64,000 bases of DNA, taken from positions 10,791,001 to 10,855,000 of the forward strand of contig CM069921.1 of assembly GCA_036172225.1 (NCBI GenBank). Reading direction: 5' to 3'. Source of the DNA: Cryptocoryne crispatula var. balansae. Its lineage: Eukaryota; Streptophyta; Magnoliopsida; Alismatales; Araceae. How positions within the stretch are numbered: the first letter of the stretch is position 1; each line of letters starts with the position of its first letter. Of this stretch, positions 54,135 to 64,000 are shown one piece after another. Made by a program: the position numbers and the translations under genes. Below the pieces are notes generated by a model. The model was not told where the DNA came from. It did no database searches and was given only the letters and a program-made list of their open reading frames with translations.

Positions 54135-54711
54135 AAGTTCTTCGAAGGAAGATCTGAGGGCAATTCATCCGAGAATAGAGCTGCAATGCTCTGCATTGTA
54201 GCAGATGATAGGAATCCCTCCTCTTCTTCCCCATGCTGGTGATCCAATCCCAGCATCAAAGGCATTCTTTAGGTCCTCACCAAACAAAGACAACAGGCCT
54301 CCACCATGTACCTTGCCTTCAGGAACCACAATGCTGAAGCTCATGTCCTCGTCCCATTCGTCCCTCTCTCCATGCACCAGAGTTGATGATGAAGATGTGG
54401 ATTTCATAGATGAAGGAACCAGAACCTATGGAGCGGCCATCAGGCATTCATAGATGAAGGAACCAGAACCCTTCATGCTGCCACTTTGTCCTGCCTCACG
54501 TTCTACTTGGGCGGCCATCAGACTCCCATGGGGAAACACACAGACCACTCCTTCCTCTACCAAACTTCTCACATCCCTCTCCCCAGGTGCATCTTTTACC
54601 GCCGCCATGTGCCGTGCATAAGTTTGTGCCTTGAAGAAGTCTATGCTGAATTCGTTCCTATGGATTTAATTCATCAATCAGTGAACACTTTTGTTCATTC
54701 ATATTTTATTT

Positions 54712-55119
54712 TTATTTGAAATAGGGATACCTATGGATCGAATGCCTGCAATTTTCACATACAAGAATAAAGCTTATGTGATACATTTACAAAAGGGAAT
54801 GGAGTTCAATACAATTATGGAAGATGTTTGCAGAAGATGGACACTGATATCCACTAAAGTAGAATTGATGTGCTGCATCCCAGAGTGGCAAAGTTGCACA
54901 ATGAAATTAATGAATGAAGAAGACATTGATAAGATGATAGACATGCATGTGATGCTTGGAGTCAAAGTAATAAACTTAGAAGTGAATATATCTTCATCCA
55001 ATGGAGTTATACCATTCAGGTTAGTGTATGTACGAACCTCGCGATTATCGTTGATATTGTTATTGTTTTATTGTATTGAGCTGTCTTACACCGCTCCATC
55101 TTTTTTATTTATTTTCTAA
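54712..55119 (+). pseudogene. MULE transposase N-terminal domain fragment
   Basis: The open frame from about 54720 encodes a PB1-like fold segment: a Lys/Gly-start (LQKGMEFNTIMEDVCRRW), a central CCIPEWQSCTMKL strand pair, and NEEDIDKMIDMHVMLG. This matches the N-terminal module of plant Mutator-like (MuDR/SWIM-type) transposases, where 'L..D.D...M...H' is typical. The DDE catalytic core and SWIM zinc finger do not follow; the frame drifts into hydrophobic sequence and stops at 55117-55119. Only the N-terminus of the transposase is left. Terminal repeats of the parent element were not found. Confidence 0.5.
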
Positions 55120-55719
55120 AACTCTTTTTTTTTGGCGGAAATTGTGGTTAATCTTTGGTGAAAATTATTTGAGGGATAAAATAAAATATTATATTGCGCG
55201 GATGCGACAACTTTTCCCTCGTTTATGGTTTTGGTGCGAAAATCCTCAACAACGATGATGACAAGATTCTCGCTCCACCTCTTTCGGTATAAAAAAAATA
55301 TATTTGATGATTATTAGAGTTATTATAAATAACATGGCGAGGTTATGGTGTGGGTTCTTTAAATTATGGTCTGACCTCTCTCCATCAATCCACGAATGGA
55401 TTCGATGTTAATTACACTGAGCGGCGGCTCAGTAACCCTGATTAACTGCCATGGTAACACATTCAAGACGGGACAAATGCAAGGAAGAAAATATGTGTTT
55501 GCTTTTTTTTTGAATGTAAATAATGAAACAACAAGCAGGAGTATCGGCACTGCCTCCCCTCTCCCATTATTTCCTTTTTTTTTCATGTGTTCTTTCTGCT
55601 TCCCTCTCCTTCTTTTTTTGGGATTAGGTCCGGGGCTAGAAGGCGGCATCTGCCTTGAATCTAGCCTCACGGTCTTCTCCTTTTTTTTTTTTTGATCCAA
55701 TGCTTTGTGATTCCACATC
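55120..55719. other. Spacer without recognised gene
   Basis: AT-rich DNA with T runs (55499-55510, 55573-55583, 55680-55694). The two overlapping short ORFs on opposite strands (55359-55793) are not supported by any recognisable domain. Confidence 0.4.
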
Positions 55720-56575
55720 CAACAAGCGGTATTTTCCTGATCGGGGATTGACCGACTTGCTATGTCTTGGACATGATACCCATGACCCGGCATTTCCTTT
55801 TAGGGACTGGTCGGACCGATGGGCATTGGAGATTTTCATCCATTATCCGGTATTTCCCGATCGGGGATTAACCGGATTAATGGGGCTCGGAATTTTCATC
55901 CATTACCCGGTATTTCCCGATCGAGGATTAACCGGATTAATGGGCCTTGAAATTTGTTCGACGGCGTTGCTCGTTTGGGAGCGAGCCGAGTTGATGAAAT
56001 TGGGTTTTCATCCATTACCCGGTATTTCCCGATCGGGGATGAACCGGATTAATGGGTCTTGGGATTTGTTCGTCGGCATTGCTCGTTTGGGAGCGAGCCG
56101 AGTTGATGAACTTGGGTTTTCATCCATTACCCGGTATTTCCCGATCGGGGATGAACCGGATTAATGGGTCTTGGGATTTGTTCGTCGGCATTGCTCGTTT
56201 GGGAGCGAGCCGAGTTGATGAACTTGGGTTTTCATCCATTACCCGGTATTTCCCGATCGGGGATGAACCGGATTAATGGGCCTTGGACTTTTTTCGTCGG
56301 CATTACTCGTTTGGGAGCGAGCCGATTTGATGAATTTGGGGTTTTCATCCATTACCCGGTATTTTCCCGATCGGGGATGAACCGGATTAATGGGCCTTGG
56401 ACTTTTTCGGCATTTACCCGTTTTGGGGGGCGAGCCGAGTTGATGAATTTTGAGATTTTCATCCATTACCCGATATTTCCCGATCGGGGATGAACCGGAT
56501 TAATGGGCCTTGGACTTTTTCGGCATTTACCCGTTTTGGGGGCGAGCCGAGTTGATGAATTTTGAGATTTTTTTG
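55720..56575 (+). repeat. Tandem repeat array, 112-114 bp unit
   Basis: Units start 'ttcatccattacccggtatt', then 'cccgatcggggat.aaccgg', 'attaatgggtcttgg', 'tcggcattgctcgtttggga' and 'gcgagccgagttgatgaa'. Starts near 55897, 56009, 56121, 56233, 56346 and 56460 give periods of 112, 112, 112, 113 and 114. Shorter 60-bp forms lie at the left (55837 to 55897). The two central units are nearly identical. ORFs through the array are repeat translations. Confidence 0.95.
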
Positions 56576-57520
56576 GTGAGCCGTTGGGCCTTTCTCTCTC
56601 ATCCACCGACTGGTACCTCCCGATTGGGGATTGACCGGATCGATGGGTCTTCATGAACCGTTGGGGGTTTCTCTCTCATCCGCCAGTCGGTATCTCCCGA
56701 TCGGGGATTAACCGAGCTGACGGGCCTTGATGGTCCGTTGGGAGTTTTCTCTTTCCTCCACCAACCGTTGGGGGTGTTCTTTTTCATCCGTTGGGGGTTT
56801 TCTTTCTCCAACCGTTGGGGGTTTTCTCTTTCATGGTGGAGTTGGGTTTTTGTTCATGTGGGTTCAATTGTAGTTTGATCATCATGGACTTAATGGGCCC
56901 ACTTTCTATGTTAATGGGCCTTGGGTCGATCTCATGCTCATCTCGGTTAAGACCGGATTGGGCCTTGGTGGACCGAGTTTGATGTGCTTGGGACGGAGTC
57001 ACATGGCATTGAGCTTTCTTTAAACATGGTTAATTGGGCCTTGTAGACCTTAATGGGCCTTGGACCGGTCTCTTGTTCATGTTGGTCAAGGCCTAATTGG
57101 GCCTTAGTTGATTGGACTTTGTTCATTTGAGATGGGAGCATATGGTCTTGCACTTCATTTGAAGATGATCAATTGGGCCTTGAAAGCCTTAATGGGCTTT
57201 GATGAATGATTTCTCTCCTTAGGGCCTTAGTTAATTGAACTTGATTTATTTGAAATGAGGTCACATGATCTTGATTCACATGGATGATGGCCAATTGGGC
57301 TTTGAGAGCCTTAATGGGCCTTAATGAAATGAATGATGTTCCTTCTTGCCTAATGGGCCATGGATTGCTTGATGCCTCCCATGCCATCATGGTATGAGAT
57401 GATATGATTTCCATATGATCTTCATGGTGTGAGATGATGTGATCTTCATATGAATCTTCATGGTGTGAGATGATGTGATTTTCACATGATCTTCATGGTG
57501 TGAGATGATGTGATTGAGCC
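56576..57520 (+). repeat. Degenerate continuation of the array and minor repeats
   Basis: Diverged pieces ('ccgatcggggattaaccgag', 'ccgttgggggttttctc', 'aatgggccttgg', 'caattgggcctt') recur at irregular spacing. At 57405-57515 a 34-37 bp unit, 'cttcatggtgtgagatgatgtg', occurs three to four times. No gene was found. Confidence 0.75.
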
Positions 57521-58981
57521 CATGGTACCTTGGGACTTAGCCAATTCCATGAGAAATGGACCTTGGACTTCCTTCTCTCCTTGCACTCTCTTGGACAATG
57601 GGGCAAAGGGGGGAGCCTTGTGCTTGGCGTATGGAGCTTGGGGTATGTTGCCTCTCTCCTCTCCAAGAGGAATTCATGGGTTTTTATATGCCAAAAGAGG
57701 GGGGTATTTTGGTCCACAAAATGCCCCAACTTCTCCTTGTTTTTGAGGGTGTGAGAAGAGGGGAGGGTAACTTTGGAAATATTTTATTATGCCTTTTGCT
57801 TTTGGGTAGGTGTGAGGGAAAAAGGTGGGGGCATTTTGGGCTTTGGTCACCTTTATGGAGGGTTGGGGTGGCCAATTACACAAAATGTCCCTCAAATCAC
57901 TTTTCAAGAGGATTTTCGGATGTCCCATTTGGGACAGATTTTGGGCCTTCTCCTTTTGAGAATTTGAGGCCCAGATGGCCAAAATAGAGGCCCACATGTA
58001 TGTGCATGGGTCCAATGAACTAATTGGGGCTATTTGAGCCCATTTGAGAGCTATTAGGGGGGTTTTATTTCCTCCTCACAAATTTAAACGAACTTAAATT
58101 TACTAATGAATAGTTTGATGGTATAATCCAATGAGAGGAATCTCTCACCTCTCTTTTTTTTTTCTTCTTCTCCTCTTCTTCTTCTTTTTTTTATATATCC
58201 TCCCTCCTTTTTTTGCTGATTTTCTCTCATTCTACATTTTTCCTTCTTTTTTTTTTTTTTTTCTTCTTCTTTTTTTTCTTTCTTTCTTTTTTCACTTCTC
58301 TTCCCCCCCCTTCGATTTTGACCGAAGTCAACATCTCCTTTCTTCTATTTTCTTTTGCTGGACATGGCATTCGATTCATCATTTTTTTTTTTACTACCTG
58401 GGGGGTCGTGGCATGGCATCAGCTCCCCTGCCCTTCAATTTTGACCTCAGTCAAAATTGACTTGGGCAGCTCCTTAATACGGCGTTTCATTTGATATTTT
58501 TTTTTTCAAAACTGCCCTCGCGACAGACGATGGCGCGGGCTTCGCGCAGCGAGGCAGAAGCTTCTAGAGGGGGGCACTCCTGTCTATCCACCCCCGCTGG
58601 TGTTGTTCCCCATTTACCCCCTGATTTTTGTCACGGCGCTGCCTCCCCCATCTCCTGCGGGGCTTTGAGCTTCCAACGGGGGCGTTTCTGGGCCTTCCCC
58701 CTCTGCTGCTCGCCCTGGCAGTGCGAGGAGGACAGTGGCAGCTACGCAGACCAGGCGGCTTGCAGGGGTGTCCGGCGGTGACCTTGGCGGCGTCTGGTGC
58801 TCAGGGAGGTCTCCTTCTTCCTCGCGCAGCTCCGGAGCCTTGTGCAAGGCTTTGCCCAGCTGCATCCGGCGGCGAAGGGAGCTCTTTTCCCTCACGCGGC
58901 CTCGGCTCTTCAAGCCCCCGCGGCGACTGGTGCGAAGGCGTTCCCCGTCCTGCCCGAATCAGCAGGCTGATGCTGGCGCGA
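57521..58981. other. No gene recognised; pyrimidine-rich tract and GC-rich segment
   Basis: 57521-58130 is a G/T-rich spacer. 58140-58500 is a pyrimidine-rich tract with long T runs, containing two copies of 'cttcaattttgacc..agtcaa'-like sequence (about 58310 and 58435). From 58530 the DNA turns GC-rich and codon-like, but frames differ in each part and no protein family is recognisable. Confidence 0.4.
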
Positions 58982-59130
58982 GTGCGACCGGACTGCTACA
59001 GCTGCAGCCCGGGGGCGACGACGGCTCGAGTGCGACCGGACTGCTGACCGGACTGCTACATCTGCAGCCGGGGGCGACGACGGCTGAGTGCGACCGGACT
59101 GCTACAGCTGCAGCCGGGGGGCGACGACGG
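58982..59130 (+). repeat. Short GC-rich tandem repeat, three copies
   Basis: 'gtgcgaccggactgctaca..tgcagcc' followed by 'gggggcgacgacggct' occurs three times (starting near 58982, 59044 and 59088), with an extra partial 'ctgaccggactgc'. It lies in GC-rich DNA without a credible gene. Confidence 0.85.
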
Positions 59131-61024
59131 CTTCCCTTCCTCCATTTCTGTCTGGGGCCCTTGCTGCGAACGGGCTCTTCCGAGCTGCTGTCACACCCCT
59201 CCGACGGCTTCGCGGCTCCTTTCTCTTCTTCACCAGGTATCCTTGGTCTCAGACCTCCTCCTACGCAGGGTTGCGCTGAAGGTCCTCCCTCACGGCCCCT
59301 TCCCTTTCTATATTCAGCGACTCCGGCTGTCGATTTGGGCCGCGCGTGGTTTCGCTTGGCAGTGGCGGCGTGGGAAGGCGCAGCGCACCCTCGTCGCGTG
59401 AGCACCCTTCCAGGTAAGGGCCTCCTCTTCCTCTTTTTCTTGCCGAGCCTTCGTCGTTTGCCGTCGTCATTGCTTCCATCCGCTGCTCCCTCTCTTCTTC
59501 AGGCTGCCCCTCCCGGGTCACAGCGCACAGGGGTTCCGGGGCTGAGGACCCTGGCAGCTTCCCCTCTGCGTTTCTTTTCGGCTGCTTCTCTCCCGCTTGT
59601 AGGGAGATCGGCCTTCCTCTTCTGGTTTTTTTTTTAGTTTGCTGTGCGAATAGGCTCCCTGTTGTGGGTGGTGTGCTCGGCTGTGACCGAGGGTCTGACG
59701 CAAGTGGTGCTTGCAATCGTAACTTGCAGGTCGGGGTTCGACTGCCTGGTGTACTCAAGTCGGCCCTGTTTACGGAGTGCGTGGGCGGTGACAAGGGGAC
59801 TCCGCTGCAGGTCTGCCGGCATGGAGTCATGTATCTCCCCCCCTCTCTTTCTTTTTGTTACTTTGAACAGATTACTGCGCCACTTGATACGTTCTGATCT
59901 TGGACTAGCCCCTTCGTAGCATGCATCAATTTTTTGAAACAGAAGGTTTGCCTGGGGCGATTGGTGTGTCTAACATGGGGCTGAAACCAGCGGAATGCTC
60001 TTCTTCTTTTTTTTTTTTGATAGACGGGATTGAATGACTCCGGACAGGGCTCAACGAGTGGATGAGGTCGTCGTCGACCCCTCCGTTGGGGGATCGTTGG
60101 CGTTCGACCTAAAGAAGATGACATTTGTCTCCGACCACCCTTCCGGGGAGCCATGGCCGGCTGACTTAAAATAAATGAATAAATAAATAATCACTGAAAA
60201 AGCAGTCGTCAACCCCTCCGTTGGAGGACCGTTGGCGTTCGGCTTGGATGAAGATGACATATGCTGGCGACCATTCCCTTTGGGGTTGTGGTTCGTTGGT
60301 TTAATAAACCAATAATAACTGTTAATCACCCTATGCCATGATTCGCCTTGCTTCGAGTAGGCCAAGCTGCCATTATACCCCTGAGTAACAAATGGTCTTA
60401 TCGCTATTTCATTTTTTTTTCGAGGCCCATGCACATGTGTTGATTGTTTATTTCTGTCAACAGCTATTGTCTTCTGAGCATGTTTCCATTTCCCTTTGCA
60501 TAGGAATTGTGCTATTCCTAGTCAACTTCTCCCTGTCTTTTTTTGTCTCATGCATGAATCTCATACTTTTCCTTATGGTAATATCACATTAATGTGTGCT
60601 GATTGGATCTGCTTAATTTATCATTTGTTGTGACTTTCTACATTTTAACAGGAGGATATTTTGATCAAACTTGATGCTCCCACTGATTTGTTGGGTTCTC
60701 GACATGGCATAACCACCGTCGTGTCTTGTTTTTTTGTTTTTTTTTTTTTTTTTGGCGGGGTTAACAATTGCCCCCCACGGGGGATTTCCCGTAGACAACG
60801 TCGGAGGGGAATGTCCCGTGCACGGATTTCAGCGCTTTCTTCACATGCATTCTTACGGGAATCATTCCCGCACTTGGTGTCGGAATTTCTACTTTCTCTT
60901 CAAAGAATATTGCAAGTTTATCTATCTCAATTTTCCTTGACTTGTGTCCCTCGCTTCTTTTTTTTCTCTCTTTCTTTTTCATTGCGGATTTTTTTTCACT
61001 TGCTTCTATTCTTTATGCTAGAGG
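59131..61024. other. Leader-like region before the PMD gene, no gene recognised
   Basis: GC-rich to 59840, then mixed. Two copies of a ~135-bp segment ('acccctccgttgg.gga.cgttggcgttcg', near 60075 and 60210) lie in tandem. T runs at 60008-60019 and 60737-60752 sit beside '-gcggggttaacaattgccccccacggg', a small inverted pattern. No frame has a recognisable domain. Confidence 0.4.
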
Positions 61025-63682
61025 ATGAAGAGGGGTGCTCGTGCTCCACGAGGTGCAGCTAGGGGGATGCCTCATGGCACAGGTCGTGGGCGGGGTGGAT
61101 GCACCGAAGAACCCATGCCTGGTCCGAGTTGCCTAGATGCTTCTCTCCTAGGGAATCTTGAGCTTCCACGTCCGGCCGTGGTCCTCTTGATGCTGACCCG
61201 GCTTCTGAATTTGTGGACGAGCGACTTGTCACATGTCGCCGGAATTGTTTCAAGTTTGAGCGATCATCATCATATCCCGCTCATTGGCCTTCAGATGAGG
61301 CTCTCTTATTATTTCTTCGTGAGTATCGCGCGTCCTCAAGCAGTAGGGATGACCATTTGACTGCTCAAGAGCGAGTCCGGCTAGAACGAGCCATCTTACG
61401 TGATAGAGACATCATGAAGGGGACTGTCTCCTACTCCTATGCTTCATTTCCCATGGAGATGCCGAGACACCAGCTCCAACCTTCTGCGGTGTTTCTAGGC
61501 ATGTTCAAGCAGTTTTCCGCCGAGCATATCAAGGAGTTGAGCTTCACACCGGGCAAATGGACATATAACGGGCCGTGTCGTCCTATCCCTGACGACTTTA
61601 CTACTGGGTTGTTTCTAGCCCCATGCAACACCTCCTTTGCCCAAAAGGGATACGATGGCAGATGTATGTTGTATGACATTCTTTCTCAGAATGTCCCCAG
61701 TTGGTACGGACAACTCTCTATCCCTCAGTCTCATCAGCCCCGGATGGGGGCGTGCGAGTGGTTAGAGTACGTTTTGGCAAATTTCAGCCGGAGGCTGCGG
61801 CGGATTGTCCTGCATGGCGGCCGTGGCGGCGCCTTGCTTATATTCTTACCCTCCTCACGAGGGGTTCCTCCAAGGCCTGGCAGACCGATTTATCAGGAGA
61901 TGGAACACCATTGCGACTGCCGATGGCGAGACAGCCTTAGACCTTTGGGGCTTCCACATGATCTCCGGTCTTCCGATCTGCGGGAGCCTTATGAAGAAGT
62001 TGTGCTTGAAGATGCCCACCGGTGTATGACTGATGGCAATGGCAACTACCGGCTGGCCTATTGCTACCGGTTCTTGATATTAGCTTGGCGGGACCTTGCA
62101 TCGAGCGGGCAAGATCATCGTACCACTGTTGCCCGCCGTGTTTCGGCTATAGCCTGGCTCCGGTATTTCTATGGGGGCCCGTATTGTTATCGAAACTGCT
62201 TTGCAAGGCTGGGCATCGGACGGGAGCATTATACCAAACTTGACAAGCATGTTTTCACTCCACGTGGCCGAAGCATCGAAGCATGTTCGAGGCCCGAAGA
62301 CCCACTGGGAATTAGGGGAGATCACTCATCTTGCTGCCTACCTGGCTTACTGGCTCTGTACCTTTGTGGTTCCATATGGGGAAGATGGCATCCTGAGGGC
62401 CAGTGTCATTTATCCAGCGTGCCGTCTAGCTTGCGGTACAAAGCTGGCTATTGCTCCAGCGGCGTTGGCCGCCATATATCATTCTTTCGGTGCTCTTGCC
62501 ACACACGTTTCTCCGAGGGATTGCCGGGTCCCCATGGCCACTCACTATGTAAGCGCATGGGCCGCCTCTTTGTTCCGAGGGCTTCCCGCTGCTAGGGAGG
62601 GAGTGGAACATTTCCACCCTTTGATGTTCCGTCTCATCGGACTTATGGCTGAACCTTCCGTCACGGAGTTGGCCTTAGCTCGTCGTTGCTTGTCGAGCAT
62701 CCGTGCTGATGGTTCGATGTACATGAAGCTTGACCATTGTTCCGCCAGCTATCGCCCCTATTCAGCGACGCAGGAGGAAGGGGGCTTAGTATGGGTGGAT
62801 CCTCTTGTCGGAAAGCCGACAAAAACGGCGAGCGAGAATGGTTTTTGTGTACTCGCCCCAGTGTCTTGGGGTTCCGGCGTGGCCGTAGTGCCATATTGGA
62901 GCCATATTATCCCCACCGCTTTGCTCGCAACTTCGGGTATCATCGGGGTGCACCACCCAATGTTGACTTTCTTTGTATTGAAGAGGGTGTGTGACCGGCG
63001 GGATAGTCACCTCATTCCGCGAGAATGGTGGAATTATTTTAATCGTGCGATCCATGGGACGCGTTTTGACATCCCGGCCTTGGGCCATTCTGGCCGTTTT
63101 GAGGTTTCTTATGGCATGTGGTGGATGCGTCACGTTTTCAACCATCGCAGGGCCCCACGCTTCATTGTTGCTGCCGAGCGCGATCGCCTATCAGATGAGA
63201 GGAGACCTCCTCCCAATGTGATTGCGCCTTTGATTCGGCAATTGTATCCGGAGTTAGCGAGCAGCTTCTTAGCTCGTCTGGACAAGGCCCGAGCAGCGGG
63301 CGAATTGGTGACCCATAGGCATCATTATGCGGGCACTATTTCAGGCCTATATGAGCCTTTGCGTGCGCATCAGCATATGGAGGCGGTTGGTGATCCTACT
63401 CCCTTTGATTGGCGCTCACGATTGCTGAGGGACTGCGGGTGGCCTGTCGGCTGCTCGCTAGCCATGCCGTTACCGCCGACGAGTGCCGCCGACGCACAGG
63501 TCACACACCTTGTTGCTCTCATATCCTCCTGGGGGCCGTTGGGTGAGGCCTTAGATGCGAGCCGAGCTACGACCATGGGCGAATTGATCGGTGCCGCCAC
63601 CGGTGCGGCTCGAGAAGGTGGGGCGGGATGCTGGGCATCTTATCACTTCCCCTCTGCGTACTACCATGCCAACGGCAGGTAA
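61025..63682 (+). pseudogene. Plant mobile domain (PMD) gene, frame-broken, probably transposon-borne
   Basis: Similarity to the 'aminotransferase-like, plant mobile domain' family (MAIN/MAIL1 relatives and many transposon ORFs) runs the whole length. In order: an RG-rich start (61025-61100); 'RWNTIATADGETALDLWGFHMISGLPICG' (about 61895-61985); 'YEEVVLEDA...GNGNYRLAYCYRF' (61990-62080); 'ITHLAAYLAYWLCTFVVP...LAIAPAALAAIYHSFGAL' (about 62315-62490); 'PHRFARNFGYHRGAPPNVDF' (about 62905-62970); and 'REWWNYFNRA' (about 63020). These segments fall alternately in two reading frames (changes near 61180, 61800, 61990, 62250, 62890 and 62990), so no full protein can be made as sequenced. Retroelement- or MULE-linked PMD genes are known in plants; which applies here is undecided. 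Confidence 0.8.
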
Positions 63683-64000
63683 CGACTTCTTATACACTTC
63701 TCTTTTTTTTTTTAGTGAATTTCCATACTTTGTCGACTTGGTTTGTCATATTCACTATCCCTTATCTGTTGGCGAGAGGGTGTTGTTCACGAGCCCTCCG
63801 TCACTCGTGGGCCTCCCGAAGCCGAGATTCGGCCTTCACTGCTCCTTCTGGCGTAATAAGAAGCGTATGGCCGCCGGTGCTTCTAAATCACGAGCTGCCA
63901 CCTAAAAAGAACCGGGGCATTTCTGCAACGTGTGCTACGCCAGACCATACATTGGGTAAGAAATCACGGGGGTTTGGCTCATTGGTTTCCTTTCATTTTT
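63683..64000. other. Continuation beyond the PMD gene, window edge
   Basis: After a T run (63702-63713) a frame of about 60 codons ('VGERVLFTSPPSLVGLPKPRFGLHCSFW..', ending at TAA 63903-63905) is open in GC-balanced sequence. It may be an exon or the next domain of the same element, but I do not recognise it and the window ends here. Confidence 0.3.

Overview
The window is nuclear DNA from a flowering plant. It holds RPS2/RPS5-type NLR immune-receptor genes with no introns, Ty1/copia elements, large LTRs, Helitrons, hAT and Tourist elements, and intron-bearing fragments of typical plant genes (UDP-glucose pyrophosphorylase, a KCBP-like kinesin). I cannot assign the species; base composition and NLR type would fit a monocot or a magnoliid. 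Only two genes look intact: NLR-1 (25293-28145) and NLR-2 (46868-49702).

The backbone is a tandem NLR block. Each block has two copies of an upstream module of about 1 kb (here 'U'), then a CT-rich leader with a five-codon upstream ORF, a single-exon NLR, and a conserved 3' flank. Block 1 is U1 (745-7937, split by insertions), U2 (24402-25292) and NLR-1. Block 2 is U3 (38495-41840, split by insertions), U4 (42035-43089) and NLR-2. A third, orphan NLR 3' flank at 50786-50916 shows that a further copy has been lost. Because the blocks are paralogues, each often preserves the empty site of the other's insertions, so several element boundaries can be read directly.

Elements layered into block 1: a very young copia element (1105-5852; 297/315-bp LTRs, target duplication CATTA); a 1.6-kb hAT element with a GC-rich cargo (6316-7890; target duplication CTCTCCTC); and two Helitrons of one family lying head to tail without a gap (7938-15204 and 15205-24401). 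The Helitrons carry fragments of a KCBP-type kinesin, a UDP-glucose pyrophosphorylase and a probable GTE bromodomain gene, plus a LINE fragment, a Tourist MITE and a foldback element built of hairpins within hairpins.

Between the blocks lies a large-LTR copy (28382-38420), itself interrupted by a hAT element and by a decayed copia whose LTRs are in inverted orientation. Block 2 carries a SINE, a Tourist MITE, two AT-rich insertions and a 3.6-kb solo LTR (43095-46698) inserted exactly at the stop of the upstream ORF of NLR-2.

From 51 kb on there is no NLR sequence. The region holds a reverse-strand LTR relative, a second SINE copy, a tandemly duplicated segment next to a MULE transposase N-terminus, a 112-bp satellite-like array (55.7-56.6 kb) and degenerate repeats, GC-rich repeated DNA, and a frame-broken plant-mobile-domain (PMD) gene (61025-63682) that is probably transposon-borne.
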